A stretch of 64,000 nucleotides of DNA from Metopolophium dirhodum (GCF_019925205.1 NC_083560.1:128313062-128377061), one strand, 5' to 3'. Positions 25,940-39,789 are shown, numbered from the stretch's first letter. Notes: a model not told the origin generated them from the sequence alone. Program-made: numbers and translations.

Positions 25940-28900
25940 CTTCCTTCTGTATCTATCCACCTTATCTGCACATTTCGCGAACTATTAAAAACGAAATTTG
26001 TGACGCGACCTCTTAAAAAATTTAAATTATATAATATGCTTGTCAATATAATCTTACCCAATAAAAATGAAGTAGTATAATTTGACGATTCTTTCCATAT
26101 CTCGTCATCCAGTGTTTTTAATAATCTCATTACACATTTACACATCGGTTTTAATTTTACTGATTGTAAATAAATTATTATATTTATATAGTTGATTATA
26201 TTTTTAATGCAAAAATTATAAAAGTACATATTATATTTAAATACCAAGAATGTAAATTTTTTGTTAGATGTTTGATACAATCAAAACAACGTCAATAATA
26301 ATATAATAGTGTATTAAGGATAACTATACCTACTATAGAATATTACACGTATTATAAATAAAGTATAACCGATCGTTGATATTAATTATTATTGCAGTAA
26401 TAGAGTGTTCACGGAGATATTTTTCTCATTTCATTAAAAGTAACCATTTATTATTGTGAGATGGACGAGTGGACAGAAAACCGTAATAAAATGAAATAAA
26501 TTCGTGTAATAAAATTCAATGTCGCAGACCGATCCTGTGACTTGCGAGACGATACCAAGTTTCTAGCTCAGTGCTCGAAAAATTAAAACAATCTGACCGA
26601 ACACCGTATATGGAATGTATATTAGACCATCCGTATGTAAGTAGTAGGCTATTAATTAATATTCTTCAATATTATTGAATAAAAGGATTTCCCAGCGGTG
26701 TTTAAATGGGACATTTTAACAAAATTGAAAAAATAAATATATATTTTAAATATCAATTAAAAATAATGAATCTACAGCAGATATTATAAATATCTATCCA
26801 CACATTTCTTGGTTTTGGTACATTATTAGTTGTTGCGTGATTACGAAATTGTGTAAAAATCCACTGAAACATGCAGTGGACACTGATCGGTGATTATTAC
26901 GATGGTTATTCTCGTGTGGTTTTTGAGTCAAAATACATATGATAATAATACTTATTAAAGACAAAGACAATATGCCTATATACCTACGTACATTTTTTGC
27001 TACGCAAAGTTACACTTTTTATTTTAAACTTTTTGTACACCAGATTGTAGTCGGCATTCCCTAAGTTTACTTGTTAAACCTGGATATTACTGGTATCTAT
27101 AGGTAGGTAATATTTTACCCAAAATTTGGACAAGCTTACGAACATATAATAACTTGAGTTAAATAAGTTTATTCAACGTTACGAACGATAACCTTGAAGT
27201 TAAAAGCTGATATCAATCAGTATATTTTACTCTATAGGTACGTTTGAAGTTAATGTGGAGAAAAATTACTACTAAAACTATATTATAAAAAATAATTAAT
27301 TTAAAAAGAAGTTAATTCATTTTCATTAATTGTATTGAAAATAATTGTAAACTCCATGATTCGGAAAATAATAATTAATTGATTGGTTTTGATTAGCTAC
27401 AGTTATATACATTTGTATAAACATGGTTTTCACTCTTATGACGATTATTTTTCAAGTTATTTAGAAAAAGTCAAGTTGTTACAATGGATTCTTTTAACTA
27501 GGTAGTTGAGTTATTTGGTTTATTAGAAAATGAACCAACTAGTTACGTTTACAAGTTTAAAATAAAATTAACATTTTGACTTCCTAACTAGTTCATATCC
27601 ACCTCAGCTATTGTCGTAACACAGGCGTATTTATATAATTTTTTGACACATCGAACGGCAAATGTTTTCACAATTTAGAACCATTTCATACTTTACCATC
27701 TCATATTAGTCGTATATCGGCCGCTGATTTTATATGTTGGTCCCATCTCACCCACAGAGTCGACATGCTGCTGGTTGTCCCGCACAAATAACATATAGTA
27801 ATTATTATTTTGTTTATAATATAAATTATTATAAGTGGAGCACATCAGATGTCACGTGTGCTTGCGGTTACAAGAATATTAACGCGTTCGGACAACGAGA
27901 CCGGTGAGGAAAAACTCCAGTGGCAGTCTACGTAGTATAATGGCATAATATAATAATAATAATAATAATAATAATATGTTATAATTATAAAGTCATAATG
28001 TGGTCGTCGGGTCGCGGGTGCGCGTCGTGTACACACTCGTAATAGGTTTTGGCACAATAGCGTCCCACGCAGCATTTGGAAGCGACACAATGTCTTAAAA
28101 GTGTTTGCTCGTCGTAAAAATAAAAACGAATATTTTTTAATATGCAATAAATATTTCATTAGCGTTCGCTTGCGAGCGAAGAACATATTTTGAAAACACT
28201 GTCATATTATAATATTAACACGATTTTTTTTTTCATGAACATTTTTTTTTTTAATCGTTTATTTATGTATTACATATATATACTATAATTTGCACTTTAC
28301 ATATAATATTATAATCATTAAAGAAATCACAAAATAATGTTTTTTGAAAAATATCAATTTTCATAGCCAAAAAATATTTTTAGAACGATTTTCATCATTA
28401 AAATAATTTATGACAACTTTTAAAAAACATTTTTTGTTTCCTAATAAGATAATTTTTTTTTTGGTTTACAATATTGCGCACCACAGAAATAATAATATTA
28501 ATGTGATATTGTGGGTATTAGAAATTGGAAAAGATGACGATACAATTTATGGCTATAAATATATAATGTAGGGACAGAATTTTATTTTGACTAATGGCTA
28601 ATTCCATTTATACTTAATTTAAGAGTTGAGTCTCGAAGTAAAATCGATATGTATCAATTACTTCATCATGTTAAAGAAAATGTAAGTGCAGTATTCACCG
28701 AAATTCTTTTTAATTCAATTTTTTAGAATGTAACTCATAACAACCTTACATTATTTGGTAGGTAGTTATATAAAGCAGGAAATATTTTATTAAAGATTGT
28801 TGGTCTTAATTATCGTTTCAAGTTCTTTTCCAATTATATTATGATAATATTATGTTTTAAGAGGAAAATTTTAAATACATATTATAATAATCGGCCCATA

Positions 28901-31320
28901 TTTTCATTATTTGTTCATTATTTCATCACTTTTTCGATCACGTCAAAGTAAAACCAATCGGCCACAACACGTTTAGGCACATAATTATATTTTTACCCCG
29001 TAAATTGAAAGAATAATTGGGTATACACGTTTAGGTACACATTTTGTTCAGACAACGTTAGAGTATATCATATTTTTAAAAAAGTTTTTAATTTTTTTTT
29101 TTAATTTTGCTTTTTTTAGCCTTTTAGCGTTACCTGCAAGGAGATATCACGAGGTTTGGCTCTATTAATAGTTAGTTGTCTCTCAAAAACGTTTTTATTT
29201 TCAACTTTAAATTTAAAATATATTGTATATTCATTATTATTATGATGTATTATATTGAATCTATGTTGAAAAAAAATATAAATAGTTACTTTTCATACCT
29301 ATAATAAAATAATTTTTAACATTATAACCCCATTATGTATTATAGTACCTCCCTTTGAATTAAATCTTTAAAAATCAAAAATCTTTATTTTCGTCTTATG
29401 CTATTTTTTTTGCAACTTAGTGGATAACAGTAGTACCGTCAGTACGTGTATTACGTATATTTATATATTATACGTTATCGTTAATTTTATTGTATCAAAA
29501 CGTTCTCTGATTTTGCAGGTAAAATGATGGTTGTGTAGTCCCAAATACATTTTATTCTTTAATATGTTGTGTTTATTTGTACCCAAACTTGTTTGATTTG
29601 TTAATGTGTCCGTGAAACGTTCACGGCCCGACCAACGTCACGTCTCGGCAATACAATATACGCATTACGCGCTAAGGAAACGAAAGGAAATTTCGGCGGG
29701 TGGGTGAGGCACTCGCGTGGTCGTGCGATTGGGGATTGCTCGCTCATCGTTTGCGACCATTTGATATGGGGACATTTAATATAATGGATTATTCCGAGGA
29801 TTTAGGAGTTTAGGTCGCACGCGTATATAATAATAAACAACATCGAAAACGAAAAGAAAACGGGCCGTTCCGGTCAGGTGAGGTTGTATAATATAGCTGG
29901 TCGGCGAGCTAGAGAACACTATGAGGGGACGTGTATACACGAGAGACGGTTTAAATTCCCGTTTCGATGTTATGTGCCAATCTGCTCGTTATAATACGTT
30001 TGTTTTCGGTTTACTACCTACGACAGACATAACGTCTTAACCCGGATACGTGTACCCATTATTATTAAAGCCGATATTACTATAGATATATCGAGAGACG
30101 TTTTCGAGTTCTACCAGTAATGGATAGGTACAACCATTTCGGTAATAATAGTTGTGCAGTAGTTTTCGTCGTTCATACGACACGTCGAACAATCCGCACA
30201 AAAATAAAACATAAAACGAAAATACTATATTGTGTATATGAACCATGTTGCACACGATAGAGCATTATTATTATTATTATTATTCCGAAAGTGTATCACA
30301 TAATATTATAATTTTCAAATGCGCGAATAATAATTATCGCAATCGACAAGTCGTAACACACGTGTTATCATTAACACGCAGACACATGTGCGCGCCACCC
30401 ACCTCATCAGCTAGCTACATAGTATTATAATATATATACTTAGGTGCTTATATAATATTATAGTGTTAATGTGTACTGAACTCGCTCCGACACGTCATAA
30501 TTATTATGTTGAAAATATTACATTATCGTCGTTATTCATTTTTTATTTTTTTGTTATACATTGTGTTAGGTATTAAAAATATCAAAAAACTGTGTAAATA
30601 ACATCAAATATTATAAATTTCGTATTGTGTAAAACTTACTGAATCATTGTGTATATCAACTTGTTATTGTGGTTCCTATATATTATATGCATACGAGTAC
30701 AGAATAATAAATTACACTTTGTACTCGGTGACAAAATATTGTAATGGGTACGCCGCTGCGAAATTCATTTTAAAACAGTCTTCTGCCCGAAAAGTCTCCT
30801 CCTATAATGTCGCAGACCGCTGTAGAGGTGGTCGAATATTGTTTAACCATTAAAATATAATATTAGCATACATTTTTTCTATACGAAAATTATTATACAG
30901 TTTGAGATAATAATTTTGTGTAAACCCAACGTACTTGGCAATCAACGACTGTGTATAGTAGCCTAAATTAATTAATTTAACCACAATCAATATTTGTTTT
31001 TATCGATTGATTGATAACGTCAATAGTATTCACTGCAAACACCGGTAGGTATATTAACATACATTTATTTGAATGCGCACAGATGAGCTGGTGTCACGTA
31101 TAAAATGACGTATTACGCAATACTATATACGTAGGTGCATTATGTTAAGCAAACATAGATTAAATATATAATGTACACTGGCTGTGTTGTAATAATCGCA
31201 TTATTATTAGGCACGCAGGTAAACAAAAATAAAAATTTTGATGAGTCTTTGTCCAAAAAATATATTCATTTTAATTTGATATCCAGTGGAATATAATGGA
31301 AATCTTGATAAACTATATTA
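25940..31320. other. Non-coding region with GC/CpG-richer islands
   Basis: Contains no supported exon. Two islands stand out from the AT-rich background: 27720-28090 and 29600-30430, with many CG dinucleotides, for example GGCGGGTGGGTGAGGCACTCG near 29695. AAT/ATT microsatellites occur at 27946-27976 and 30265-30283. Open frames across them (27845-28186 minus, 30037-30430) run through the microsatellites and have no recognised domain. The islands may be promoters, 5' UTRs or conserved non-coding elements of a neighbouring gene. Confidence 0.4.
27946..27976. repeat. (AAT)n microsatellite
   Basis: About ten consecutive AAT/TAA units within a GC-richer island. Confidence 0.9.
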
Positions 31321-31329
31321 AGTGCATAC

Positions 31330-31789
31330 CAGTGGCGTCACGATTTCACGAATATTTTATCCACAAATGAAAATATTGAAGGTAACTCACACATAAAATA
31401 ATAACCTGCCTATATGTATATATTTTTTTTTATTTTAAAATAAATATTGACATTATTATACAATGTAAATTAAGTTTAATGTAACAGGTTATTACACATT
31501 TTATAACTTCAAATAATAATTATTGTAATAATACCCTAGTTTCCAGTTCCCCTATTACATTACCTACAACAATACAACATGAATTTTGATACCTACCTGT
31601 ATTCTGACTCCTATAGAGTAAATCAGTAAAATGTACATATGGTGTATTGCTAAATCATCACACTGAATTCAAATCAAAATATAATTATTTATTCCATAAA
31701 AAAATATTGTCACATCCTAACAATATTACCCACCTCCCTAAAATTATTTGGGGCAATTGATCCAAAAAAATTAATTCGTGGCGCCACTG
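31330..31789. mobile_element. hAT-like MITE
   Basis: Terminal inverted repeats CAGTGGCGTCACGATTT (left, from 31330) and, read inward from the right end, CAGTGGCGCCACGAATT (ending 31789) match at 15 of 17 positions. The 8 bases at 31321-31328 (AGTGCATA) and at 31790-31797 (AGTGCAGT) look like a mutated 8-bp target duplication, the hAT hallmark, if one extra C at 31329 belongs to the element. The AT-rich interior has no coding sequence, so the element is non-autonomous. Confidence 0.6.
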
Positions 31790-31799
31790 AGTGCAGTTT

Positions 31800-34700
31800 A
31801 TGTATACTATATTAGATTTTGATTGTTTCAACCTACAGTTGTTATTAATGTAATATTAATTATATGTAGCCATGTAGGTATTCAATATTTTAATAATAAC
31901 AATAATTATTGTACTATTATTCAGTTTAATGAATTCATAATGAACTTATTAATTAGGTTCTAAGAAACAGTGCCTAGGAAATAACGTAATACATTTAATA
32001 AAGGTTTGAATTGATCGTTACTTTTTTAAATTGTAATTAAATTTAATTAAATTTTAAATTTTAATGTGATTTAATCTTCCGAAAAAATATTAATACATAA
32101 CCAGTATAAATGTATAATTTACCGGTCATATCTATTACCTTGGATGGCACACCATTACAAACTATTAATCCGTTTTACTCTCATCTAATATAGTTAAAAA
32201 CCTCTCTCTGTATTTAACATAAGTATATTATATTATTTAAGTTAAGATATTAAAACATTTATAAAGAATAATATTATTAGCATGTTGTCAGAAGCTTTTA
32301 GATTTAGAGTGAAGCTATGAATTTATTGTATTTACAATTGTGAATGTTTTTTAAAATTGTTGTATCAGAAGATACTATTTCTGATAGCAAAATGCTCTGA
32401 TCATTGATTTTAATAAAGGTTTCTGGTAGTAAAGTTACCAGTTGGTACTTTTAGGAGGACAAAATTTAAAATTTAAACTTATTTTTAATATACCTAACAG
32501 GGTGAAAAAAATTACAACATTTCTTAAAATTATAATATTATTATTAAAATGATTGTTTGGTAACATTCGATCAGAATCGTTTTTCATCGTAAATTATCAT
32601 TGAATTCAAATTGAACACTTCCATTATATTGCGACTACTCATTAACTAGACGCACTTGACTCCTACAACTGTACAGTATAATATTATAAGTGATTAAAGA
32701 TTTTCTTCTTTTTTTTATAATTTATTTTGCTAACAAACCCAATTACCTACTCAGTTAACAGTGGGCACAAGGTGTTGTTAATTTTTACGGATTTAGTAAT
32801 AAACGCTAGGTACACTGTTGTTATTTAGTTCACAGGTCATAGATACGCAAGGTTCAAATGTAGACAATTAGCTTTTGACGTTATAAACCATTCCATAAAA
32901 AATACACGACTCTTATTTTGTAACATGGTAATCACTGACCATTGTAATGAAATCAGAACTTTTATTAACGGAGCAAATTCGATTTTTTTTAGTAAGTATT
33001 TTTATATTAAAAAAAAGTCATTGATATTTAAAAATAACTATAAAAACTCATATATTTTTTTCTATAATGTAACATATCTATTATTATTTTTTATGATTAT
33101 TTTAACAGGGGATTTTCATTTTAATAATATAATCCAAATGAGTTAAATGGGTGCAGATATTTTGCGCACATTTACCTTTTTATAACTATTTTTCGCAACT
33201 CGATTAAGCACATACATTTAAGCTATACCTGTGACGAAAAACCCTAAAAAGTAAATTCGTTTGCACACAAATATTAAGTAGTTGATTTTCCGCACTATTC
33301 ACGGGCCTACGAACTAACGATTCATTAGACTACAGTCACCAACGTATTGTTCACTGTCAAACTGTACTTAAAATCAAAAATAATATAACCAACACAAACA
33401 ATTATTTTAATTTTAAGATAATTTACTTACGAGTATATTACTGTCGAGTATTCGATAATTTGTACTGATATAATAGGTATGTGGCCGATAATTTATTTGC
33501 CTTGGATGAATTAGCATTTAAAAAAATATAGGTACTCGTATATTATTATGTATTTTTGTTGTGAGCAAACAAGTCGCGAATTTTCAGGTAAAACATTTTA
33601 AATTTGCACAATCGAGTTGCACCGGAGTAAAATACGGAGAGAGGTGCTTACTATATTCTACGCGCGTAAGACTAAGTACATTTTTTTTTACTGATGCAAC
33701 ACTTGTCACGCAGGTAAATCTAAAGTTAATTTCCTGTGAACTCTGTAATGATGACACATATTATTACCTAAGTACTTTTATGATTGATTAATCTTGTGTT
33801 TTTAATGTACTAAATGTATAGTTGTATTTATTTATTTTTAAAATAAGTTTATTTTGCGTAAATCTAAAACTGTAAAATCCTTAAAAAAACATGGGTAGTA
33901 CTGTAATAAGAGTTGATTTATTCTTATTCAAAACCGTTTCCAATAGAATTGCAACAGTTATCAATCAAATAATAAAAAAAAAAAACATTCACACAATTTA
34001 TTATGTAATAAAAATAATAAATTATTCCGATCAATAAAAGTAATTTATTATTTTTAAATTGATTGAAGGTATTCGTGTTTATTAAATTTTAAATTACTAT
34101 ATGTTTATATAAACCAAATATTGAACTATAAAAATCAGACTTTCACTTAATTTTATATTAAACAACGGTGTGAAGAATACAAGTATAATGGGTTTTGCTA
34201 TAATTGACTTGTCAAAGGTAAATGACATATTTTGGGTTATGTTAATGGGAAATGGAATATTTTTGACCACAAACGTTTAACAATAAAAACAGATTTTAAT
34301 TTAAATTTCAATATAAACAGTTCTAATAATATGTTTGCTATTTTAAAATTGATTATAAATGTATAAAAAATGCTGATAAAACTTGTAGTTACGCCATCAG
34401 TTATGACTGTAACGTATTTCTATTTAAAATGTCTCTATAAAATATGCAAGATTATGGAGTGTCATCGTTGTTTAATTCGTCTGATGAAAATGCAGATATT
34501 TTCCACTGTCGAGAATTATTACGAATACCTTCATCGCGGTCTATACGTGTTATAACTTATAAGCTCGATGAGTAATTTTAGGGATTAAGTAAAAATAAAT
34601 AAATATAAATACCTTTAGTACTAAAATATCGACATGAAAAATATATTCAAGCCATTAAACGTACCCGTATATAATATAGGTATTATTATTATTATTATTA

Positions 34701-34866
34701 TATGAACATATAAGTAGGGTATCGATGTTTCTGATTATACCGTACGCAATAGCTAAGTCTGATGGGATTCGACAGTATTTTCAATTTCAAAAGTGAATAT
34801 ATAATAAGTTTCCTGCACTCTGTTTACACAGTATTAAATATAATATCCATCAGCATAATATTATTG
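31800..34866. other. AT-rich non-coding region
   Basis: No supported gene. A copy of short repeat R2 lies at about 32570-32680. The open frames at 32925-33146, 33561-33791 and 34370-34555 are AT-driven and lack recognisable domains. An ATT microsatellite occurs at 34681-34700. Confidence 0.5.
32570..32680 (-). repeat. Short dispersed repeat R2, copy 2
   Basis: Reads CAGAATCGTTTTTCATCG, then TATCATTGAATTCAAATTGA, then CACTTCCATTATA. It is closely similar to 17700-17800 and to the reverse complement of 47460-47545. Confidence 0.5.
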
Positions 34867-34868
34867 TA

Positions 34869-35206
34869 CAGGATGTTTCACCAAGCATGCTCACCTCTAT
34901 TTTTTCTTTAAATAATGAATTTTTAAATAATCGTTTCCAATTCTTGAAATTTTTTATGTATTTTCTGTACTGACATTTTTACTGTAAATTATTTATTGAA
35001 TAATTTTTTTGAAAATATCTACGTATATTATATAATATATAAAATCTCCACAGGACACTCTTTATGTACTAATAAAATATTTCAAGAATTTGAAAAATAT
35101 ATTGTCTCAATATAATATGTACATTTAAAAATTTTAAAAACAGATTATTGAATTATTGAAGAAAAAAAAATTAGTGAGCAATGAGCATTCTTGGTGAACC
35201 ACTTTG
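34869..35206. mobile_element. Mariner-type MITE with TA target duplication
   Basis: The left terminus CAGGATGTTTCACCAAGCAT continues GCTCA. The right terminus, read inward on the other strand, is CAAAGTGGTTCACCAAGAAT and continues GCTCA. Both ends are followed inward by AT-rich similarity over roughly 60 bp. A TA dinucleotide flanks each end (34867-34868 and 35207-35208), as for Tc1/mariner insertion. It is 338 bp long and non-coding. Confidence 0.65.
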
Positions 35207-35208
35207 TA

Positions 35209-36249
35209 TAATACACGTAGAGTAGTTTGCTTACTATCGCAAAAACGTCGAAAAAATAATTTTTATCCATCGAACACGTGGGCACAAATTATTTGACTAG
35301 ATTAAAAACGTGTTTCCAATGAACGATGTTTGCATGATATCAATATAATAAACGCGTATTTGCACATATGTTTAATCGATAACATAACCAGCTTGAAAAA
35401 TCTCGGTGCAATATAATAATTTTGATTTCGACGGCGATACAGCACGACGACATAAACGAAACCCCAGCTAATCCCCGTTTTCGAATGCTGGCTCGCGTAT
35501 ATGTGCACAAGCTGTATACATTATAATAAGATAATAATATTAGGTAGGTATACGTAGTAATGTATTATTATTATTATTATTATGCGTAAAATGTTCGACG
35601 TTGGGAATAATAATTGCGATACCGACGACTAAGGCAGCGGCGCGCGTGGGTACGTCTCTAATGCGTTTATGTAAATTCCACTGAGTTTGCGAATTAATAC
35701 ATTTAAGTTCACCACCGGTTAGGTAGCTGTACAAGGGTAGGTATTATACAATACACACATATATATGGAAATCACTTCTCATTGGTTCCCAGCCCCCGAA
35801 CCAGGCAACCATACGTTACCTACAGTCATTACCGATTCTGCGAGTCCCCCCGTTCACTCTGCGATCAATATAATATCATATTATTAATTGTTATTTACGT
35901 AATAATAATATAATATACAATTATAAATAAGAGATCGAAATTAAAACGACCATCAGCGTATTATGTAATAATCATCACTCATCAGAGTTCAATCAGAATA
36001 GAAGAAATCGTATTAATCGACCACGCACAGTCCACACTACTTTATCAGTATTTATACATAGGGCTCGGATTTAAATGTAAATACATATTTTTATTGTGAA
36101 TAGATAATTTAATAATTTGGGTGATTTGTTTCAAATTATTTTTAATAAAATAATCTATATACATACTCGATATATTTTTACATAATTCGTCATAAAAACA
36201 TATTTTTTAATATTTCTCCCCCAATTCCATTTTTTCATACATTCTAACA
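35209..36249. other. Non-coding, CpG-richer island
   Basis: The stretch 35220-35880 is richer in G, C and CG dinucleotides than its surroundings and contains an ATT run at 35564-35583. No exon with splice support or recognisable product is seen. Open frames at 35302-35508 and 35540-35734 (minus) have no known domain. Confidence 0.4.
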
Positions 36250-36535
36250 CACCACGACTCACAGAAGAAACTCTAGAGAACATAAAACAAGTACAAGGAC
36301 CATTGGGAAAAAAATGCAGTCTATAAATAAAAATCCCTGTTTAAATTCCATAAAATTAATCAGACTAAACTCACTCTTTTGGACATAACAAATTTGAAAT
36401 TCGCACCCATTACATCTGTTGAGGTCGAGAGTTCCTTCAGTCAGTATAAATCTGTGTTGTGACCAAATCGTAGGTCATTTAACTTCAACAATTTTAGCAT
36501 ATACCTTTTTGTTCTCATCGCAATCAAGAATAAGG
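36250..36535 (+). pseudogene. hAT transposase C-terminal fragment
   Basis: The plus-strand reading contains ETLENIKQVQGPLGKKM and, further on, FAPITSVEVESSFSQYKSVL followed by a stop and PNRRSFNFNN. The second block is the hAT family dimerisation region near the transposase C-terminus (APxTSVxVERxFSxYK). At least two stops and one frame change interrupt it, and no N-terminal zinc-finger or catalytic region is nearby. It is a dead fragment, unrelated in sequence to the nearby MITEs as far as I can see. Confidence 0.6.
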
Positions 36536-38029
36536 TTTAATTATATACATTTCACTTAATACATTTCACTACACTACACATAATTTTTTTTATAATCTTC
36601 CATATTTTCATTTTTATAATGTAAAAATCAATTTTTTATTACGTATATACTATAATATATTTACATAGGTAATGGTTTCTTTTAATACATATAAATCTGA
36701 CCCCTAGTTATCACCGATTCTCGAGTTGATTCAGTTGTATATATATTATTATTAAATGCAAAAAATAGCAATAAACGATATTAGCAAGTTATTCGTCACA
36801 GCAATCCAAGCGAATTTTGTGTCATTTCAGTCAACTTGAAATTTGAGGACCACCCTAAGACAGCATAGGTACCTACTAATTTTAATTTTCTTTGATTTTC
36901 CGTATATTTAATTCATTAAAAAAATGTTGCAAGTTGAATTCCCTGAGAAAAAATACTGACTAACTTATTTCGGTTTATATACCTAGTCAACATAGCTTCA
37001 TGGGCGGGCAAATGAGTGTGGTCCCAACGTGTCCTCGATTAAGCGGAATCCACTATTATGTTATGCAGAGGGTTTTGCTTAAAGTATTTGGTAGAAACAT
37101 AAAAAGCATAAATAACTTGCAGGTTAAAATTATTTCCATCAAAGAAGACGTCACTTCCCTCCTTCCTGTGCACTGAAGTGACGTCGTTAGATACCTACAT
37201 AGATTCACCTTTGATAATAATATTATATTAAAATACATCATAAAGCCAATGATGTACTTAACTATTTAACAGTGCTGGGGGGGGATGGGGGGGGTTGACT
37301 GTAGGGCATTTTACATAGTGTAACGCTATAATACTAACGCGCGATAATATTATTATATTATGTAGGTAGTATGTAATAGTATTATACGACATTACGATCA
37401 TCTTCCTCTAATTCTTTGCTTAACGATCAAAGTAGGAACAATTTTATTTTGTCTTTCAATTTAATATAATATGTATATGTATATACATTTAAAAATAATG
37501 GAGCGTTTTTATCATAAGCTTAGTCTTTATTAAAGCATTGTCAAACATTTTTTTTTATAAACTGCTTCTCTTTAGACTATTTGTTCGCGTTCGTTTTGCT
37601 TTTTCGTGATTTCCTTAAAATATACTAAGAAATTCGAAAAATGAACTTTCTAAAGTACAATGGATCATCCACAAAGAAACTGTGTATGAATCGTTTCGAG
37701 TTTTTACTCACGTATAATATTATAGTGTTAAAACCGAAAATGTCTTTTTACATCATTGTAAAACCGAATGTTGTCTGAATTCCGTTAAAAAAAAACAGCT
37801 TTCACCACTGTCACCCTCAATATTAAAATATTTTTCTGTATATACCTGGTAACAGGATTGTTAAGAGTACTTTTAAAAATTTACTTTAATGCTTAAATAA
37901 AAGATTATTTGTGATTCGATTACCGGAACATTTCTATAACAATGTATTTATAAATGTTAATAATTTTCAAAAGTATTACGTGTTTTTTTTATGTTAAAAT
38001 GGGCTTAATATTTAATACTTTGTGGGCTC
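36536..38029. other. Non-coding region
   Basis: AT-rich sequence without a supported gene. A G-rich tract (GGGGGGGGATGGGGGG type) lies at 37275-37295. Confidence 0.5.
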
Positions 38030-38285
38030 AAAATCAAAAGGTGCCATCTCAGAGTATCGAGTTGCACAGGAGATACTTACAAATACAATACTTTCTACTT
38101 TCAAACTGTAATGATTTTTTCTTAATGAACTGCTTTCAATGATGGTCAAATCTAAAGATTAACAGATTTCTTCTACATAATTTTGGTTGATAATATTATA
38201 TTTCACTTAGAACTGTGTTGTTCTAAATTAAATGAATATTTCTTGGGAAACAAAATTTGGTTAAACGTAATAGGATAGCATGCAT
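38030..38285 (+). repeat. Dispersed repeat R3, copy 1
   Basis: Similar to 42965-43185 on the same strand. Shared words include AAAAGGTG, TATCTCAGA/ATCTCAAAATATC, CAGGAGATA, GATGGTCAAATCTAAA and GGAAACAAAATTTGGT. The two copies flank the LTR element on either side, outside its target duplication. Non-coding; family unknown. Confidence 0.5.
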
Positions 38286-38390
38286 TTTTCCCTCCCTCTG
38301 TATTATTGTGACTCCTCACTGAAAAAACATAATTTTCTTTTTTTCTTTTAATCGATCGTGCAGTATAATAATACAATACGCACTCGAACA

Positions 38391-38394
38391 AACC
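38391..38394. repeat. Target-site duplication, left (AACC)
   Basis: AACC immediately precedes the LTR element and is repeated at 42935-42938 immediately after it. A 4-bp duplication is usual for Ty3/Gypsy-type integrases. Confidence 0.8.
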
Positions 38395-39512
38395 TGATAC
38401 GGAGCGTCTGTTCGTGACGTCCCGTGTCGTAAATACCAAATGCGTTGTGTATTGTTATGATTCGTTTATTATATAATCAATAAGTAATGTTTACAATGAT
38501 CGGGGCAAGTTATCCCGGACCGCGCGGCAGGCTTAAGGAAGCGGCCGCGACGGGCGGGTTCGGGCCTGAAGAGGCGCGAGCAAAACAATAGTCGGGACTT
38601 GCCTATACGTTTCGTAGAAGTAATACAATAATAGGGGAGAGTAGAAACCGTCCGTGCACGGACTCGAGCAAGTCGTGTGGGTTCGGTTCTTCCTCGCGGC
38701 GAAACTCGAATAAGCTCGCCGTAGGGGGGAACGAGGTACTACTTGTCGGCTTGCTGAATAGTCGATTGGCCAAGTTACGTCGCGAAGTCGGTTCCCGGCG
38801 TGTCTTGGTATTCGTCCAACGGTGTGACTGGACTCGATTGAACGGGTGGACTGTCAGTAATGGATCGCCGGAGTATAATTATATTATACGCTGCCGTCGG
38901 TGGGTCAATCAGGTCCCGGTGTGGCGGCTATCCGTTGTCGTCGATCGCTGGATGTACACGGTAGGCTTGGCGTCGTCGGTCCGTGAAGTGGCGCTTATTA
39001 GCCAGGTATGCCGGGTACTGTTGAGTCTCGGCGGTATCGGGCGATCACGTTAGATCGTGCGTTCAGGGTGCGTCGTCGTGGACTGGTTAGGTCGGATCAG
39101 CTTCGCCGGTGTCGTTCAGGTCGGTGTTGCTGCTGCGTTGATAGTCTTCGGGTCTTCAGGTCTTCGGGTCTTCTATAGTGCTTGTTGACTTGTAGAAGAT
39201 ATGTTGAAGACTGGTGTGGTGGATTTGTTTGACCGGTGAACTGTCCCGGTATATATACTATTTGTTTCCCTTTGTTGTCCTGTGATTGGTCGAGGATGGT
39301 TGCTTTGATAAGCAATAACCACACCTCGACCCGTTGGTGTTCGCTTTGTTAATGTGGTTCTTGTTTGTTATTTCCGTGAAATTTTCCTGTTGGTAAACTA
39401 CTTATTCTAATATGTCGCGTCTATTACTTGTGTCGCATTATGTTGCCATACTGTTGTGTTTGGTGGTCCTGAAAAGGACCACTTTAATACAGTGACGGTT
39501 TATCCCGTTACA
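38395..39512 (-). repeat. 3' LTR of the LTR retrotransposon
   Basis: 1118 bp, TG...CA ends, same length and apparently same sequence as 41817-42934. It is unusually GC-rich for this window. On the coding strand it carries a TATA-like word (GTATATATACC, 39249-39258), a candidate U3 promoter. Open frames in it (38751-39053, 39097-39324) are repeated exactly in the other LTR and are probably not genes. Confidence 0.9.
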
Positions 39513-39522
39513 ACTCCCCCCT
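39513..39522 (-). promoter_or_regulatory. Polypurine tract
   Basis: On the coding strand, CGAGGGGGGAGT lies directly before the TGTAACGG start of the 3' LTR. This is the expected place and composition for the plus-strand primer. Confidence 0.8.
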
Positions 39523-39789
39523 CGGATTAGTGACCAAGTGGCTGTGTGAGCGAGTTGGTAGCTAATTCTAATCCGAAAGTGCGTCGTCATATCGATGCTT
39601 TGTGTAGGGAGCGGCGAAATCTGTTGCGTGAGGGATGTCTCGTTTTGATTGTCGAATAGTGTTTTTTGGTTTCTCGTACTTGGCTGGGGTGATTCTACGG
39701 GTTTATATATTTTTTTTTTTTTGGTCCTTGTTGTGGTTGGTTGGTGATTTCCCGTTCTGTGAATGGACCTCTTTTTTCTTAGATTGATA

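Noticed and set aside
27845..28186. 113-codon minus-strand frame
   Set aside because: Contains a run of Tyr from an AAT microsatellite and has no domain.
38751..39053. 100-codon open frame (and its exact copy at 42173-42475)
   Set aside because: It lies within the LTR on the strand opposite to gag, without any recognised domain. Identity of the two copies follows from LTR identity.
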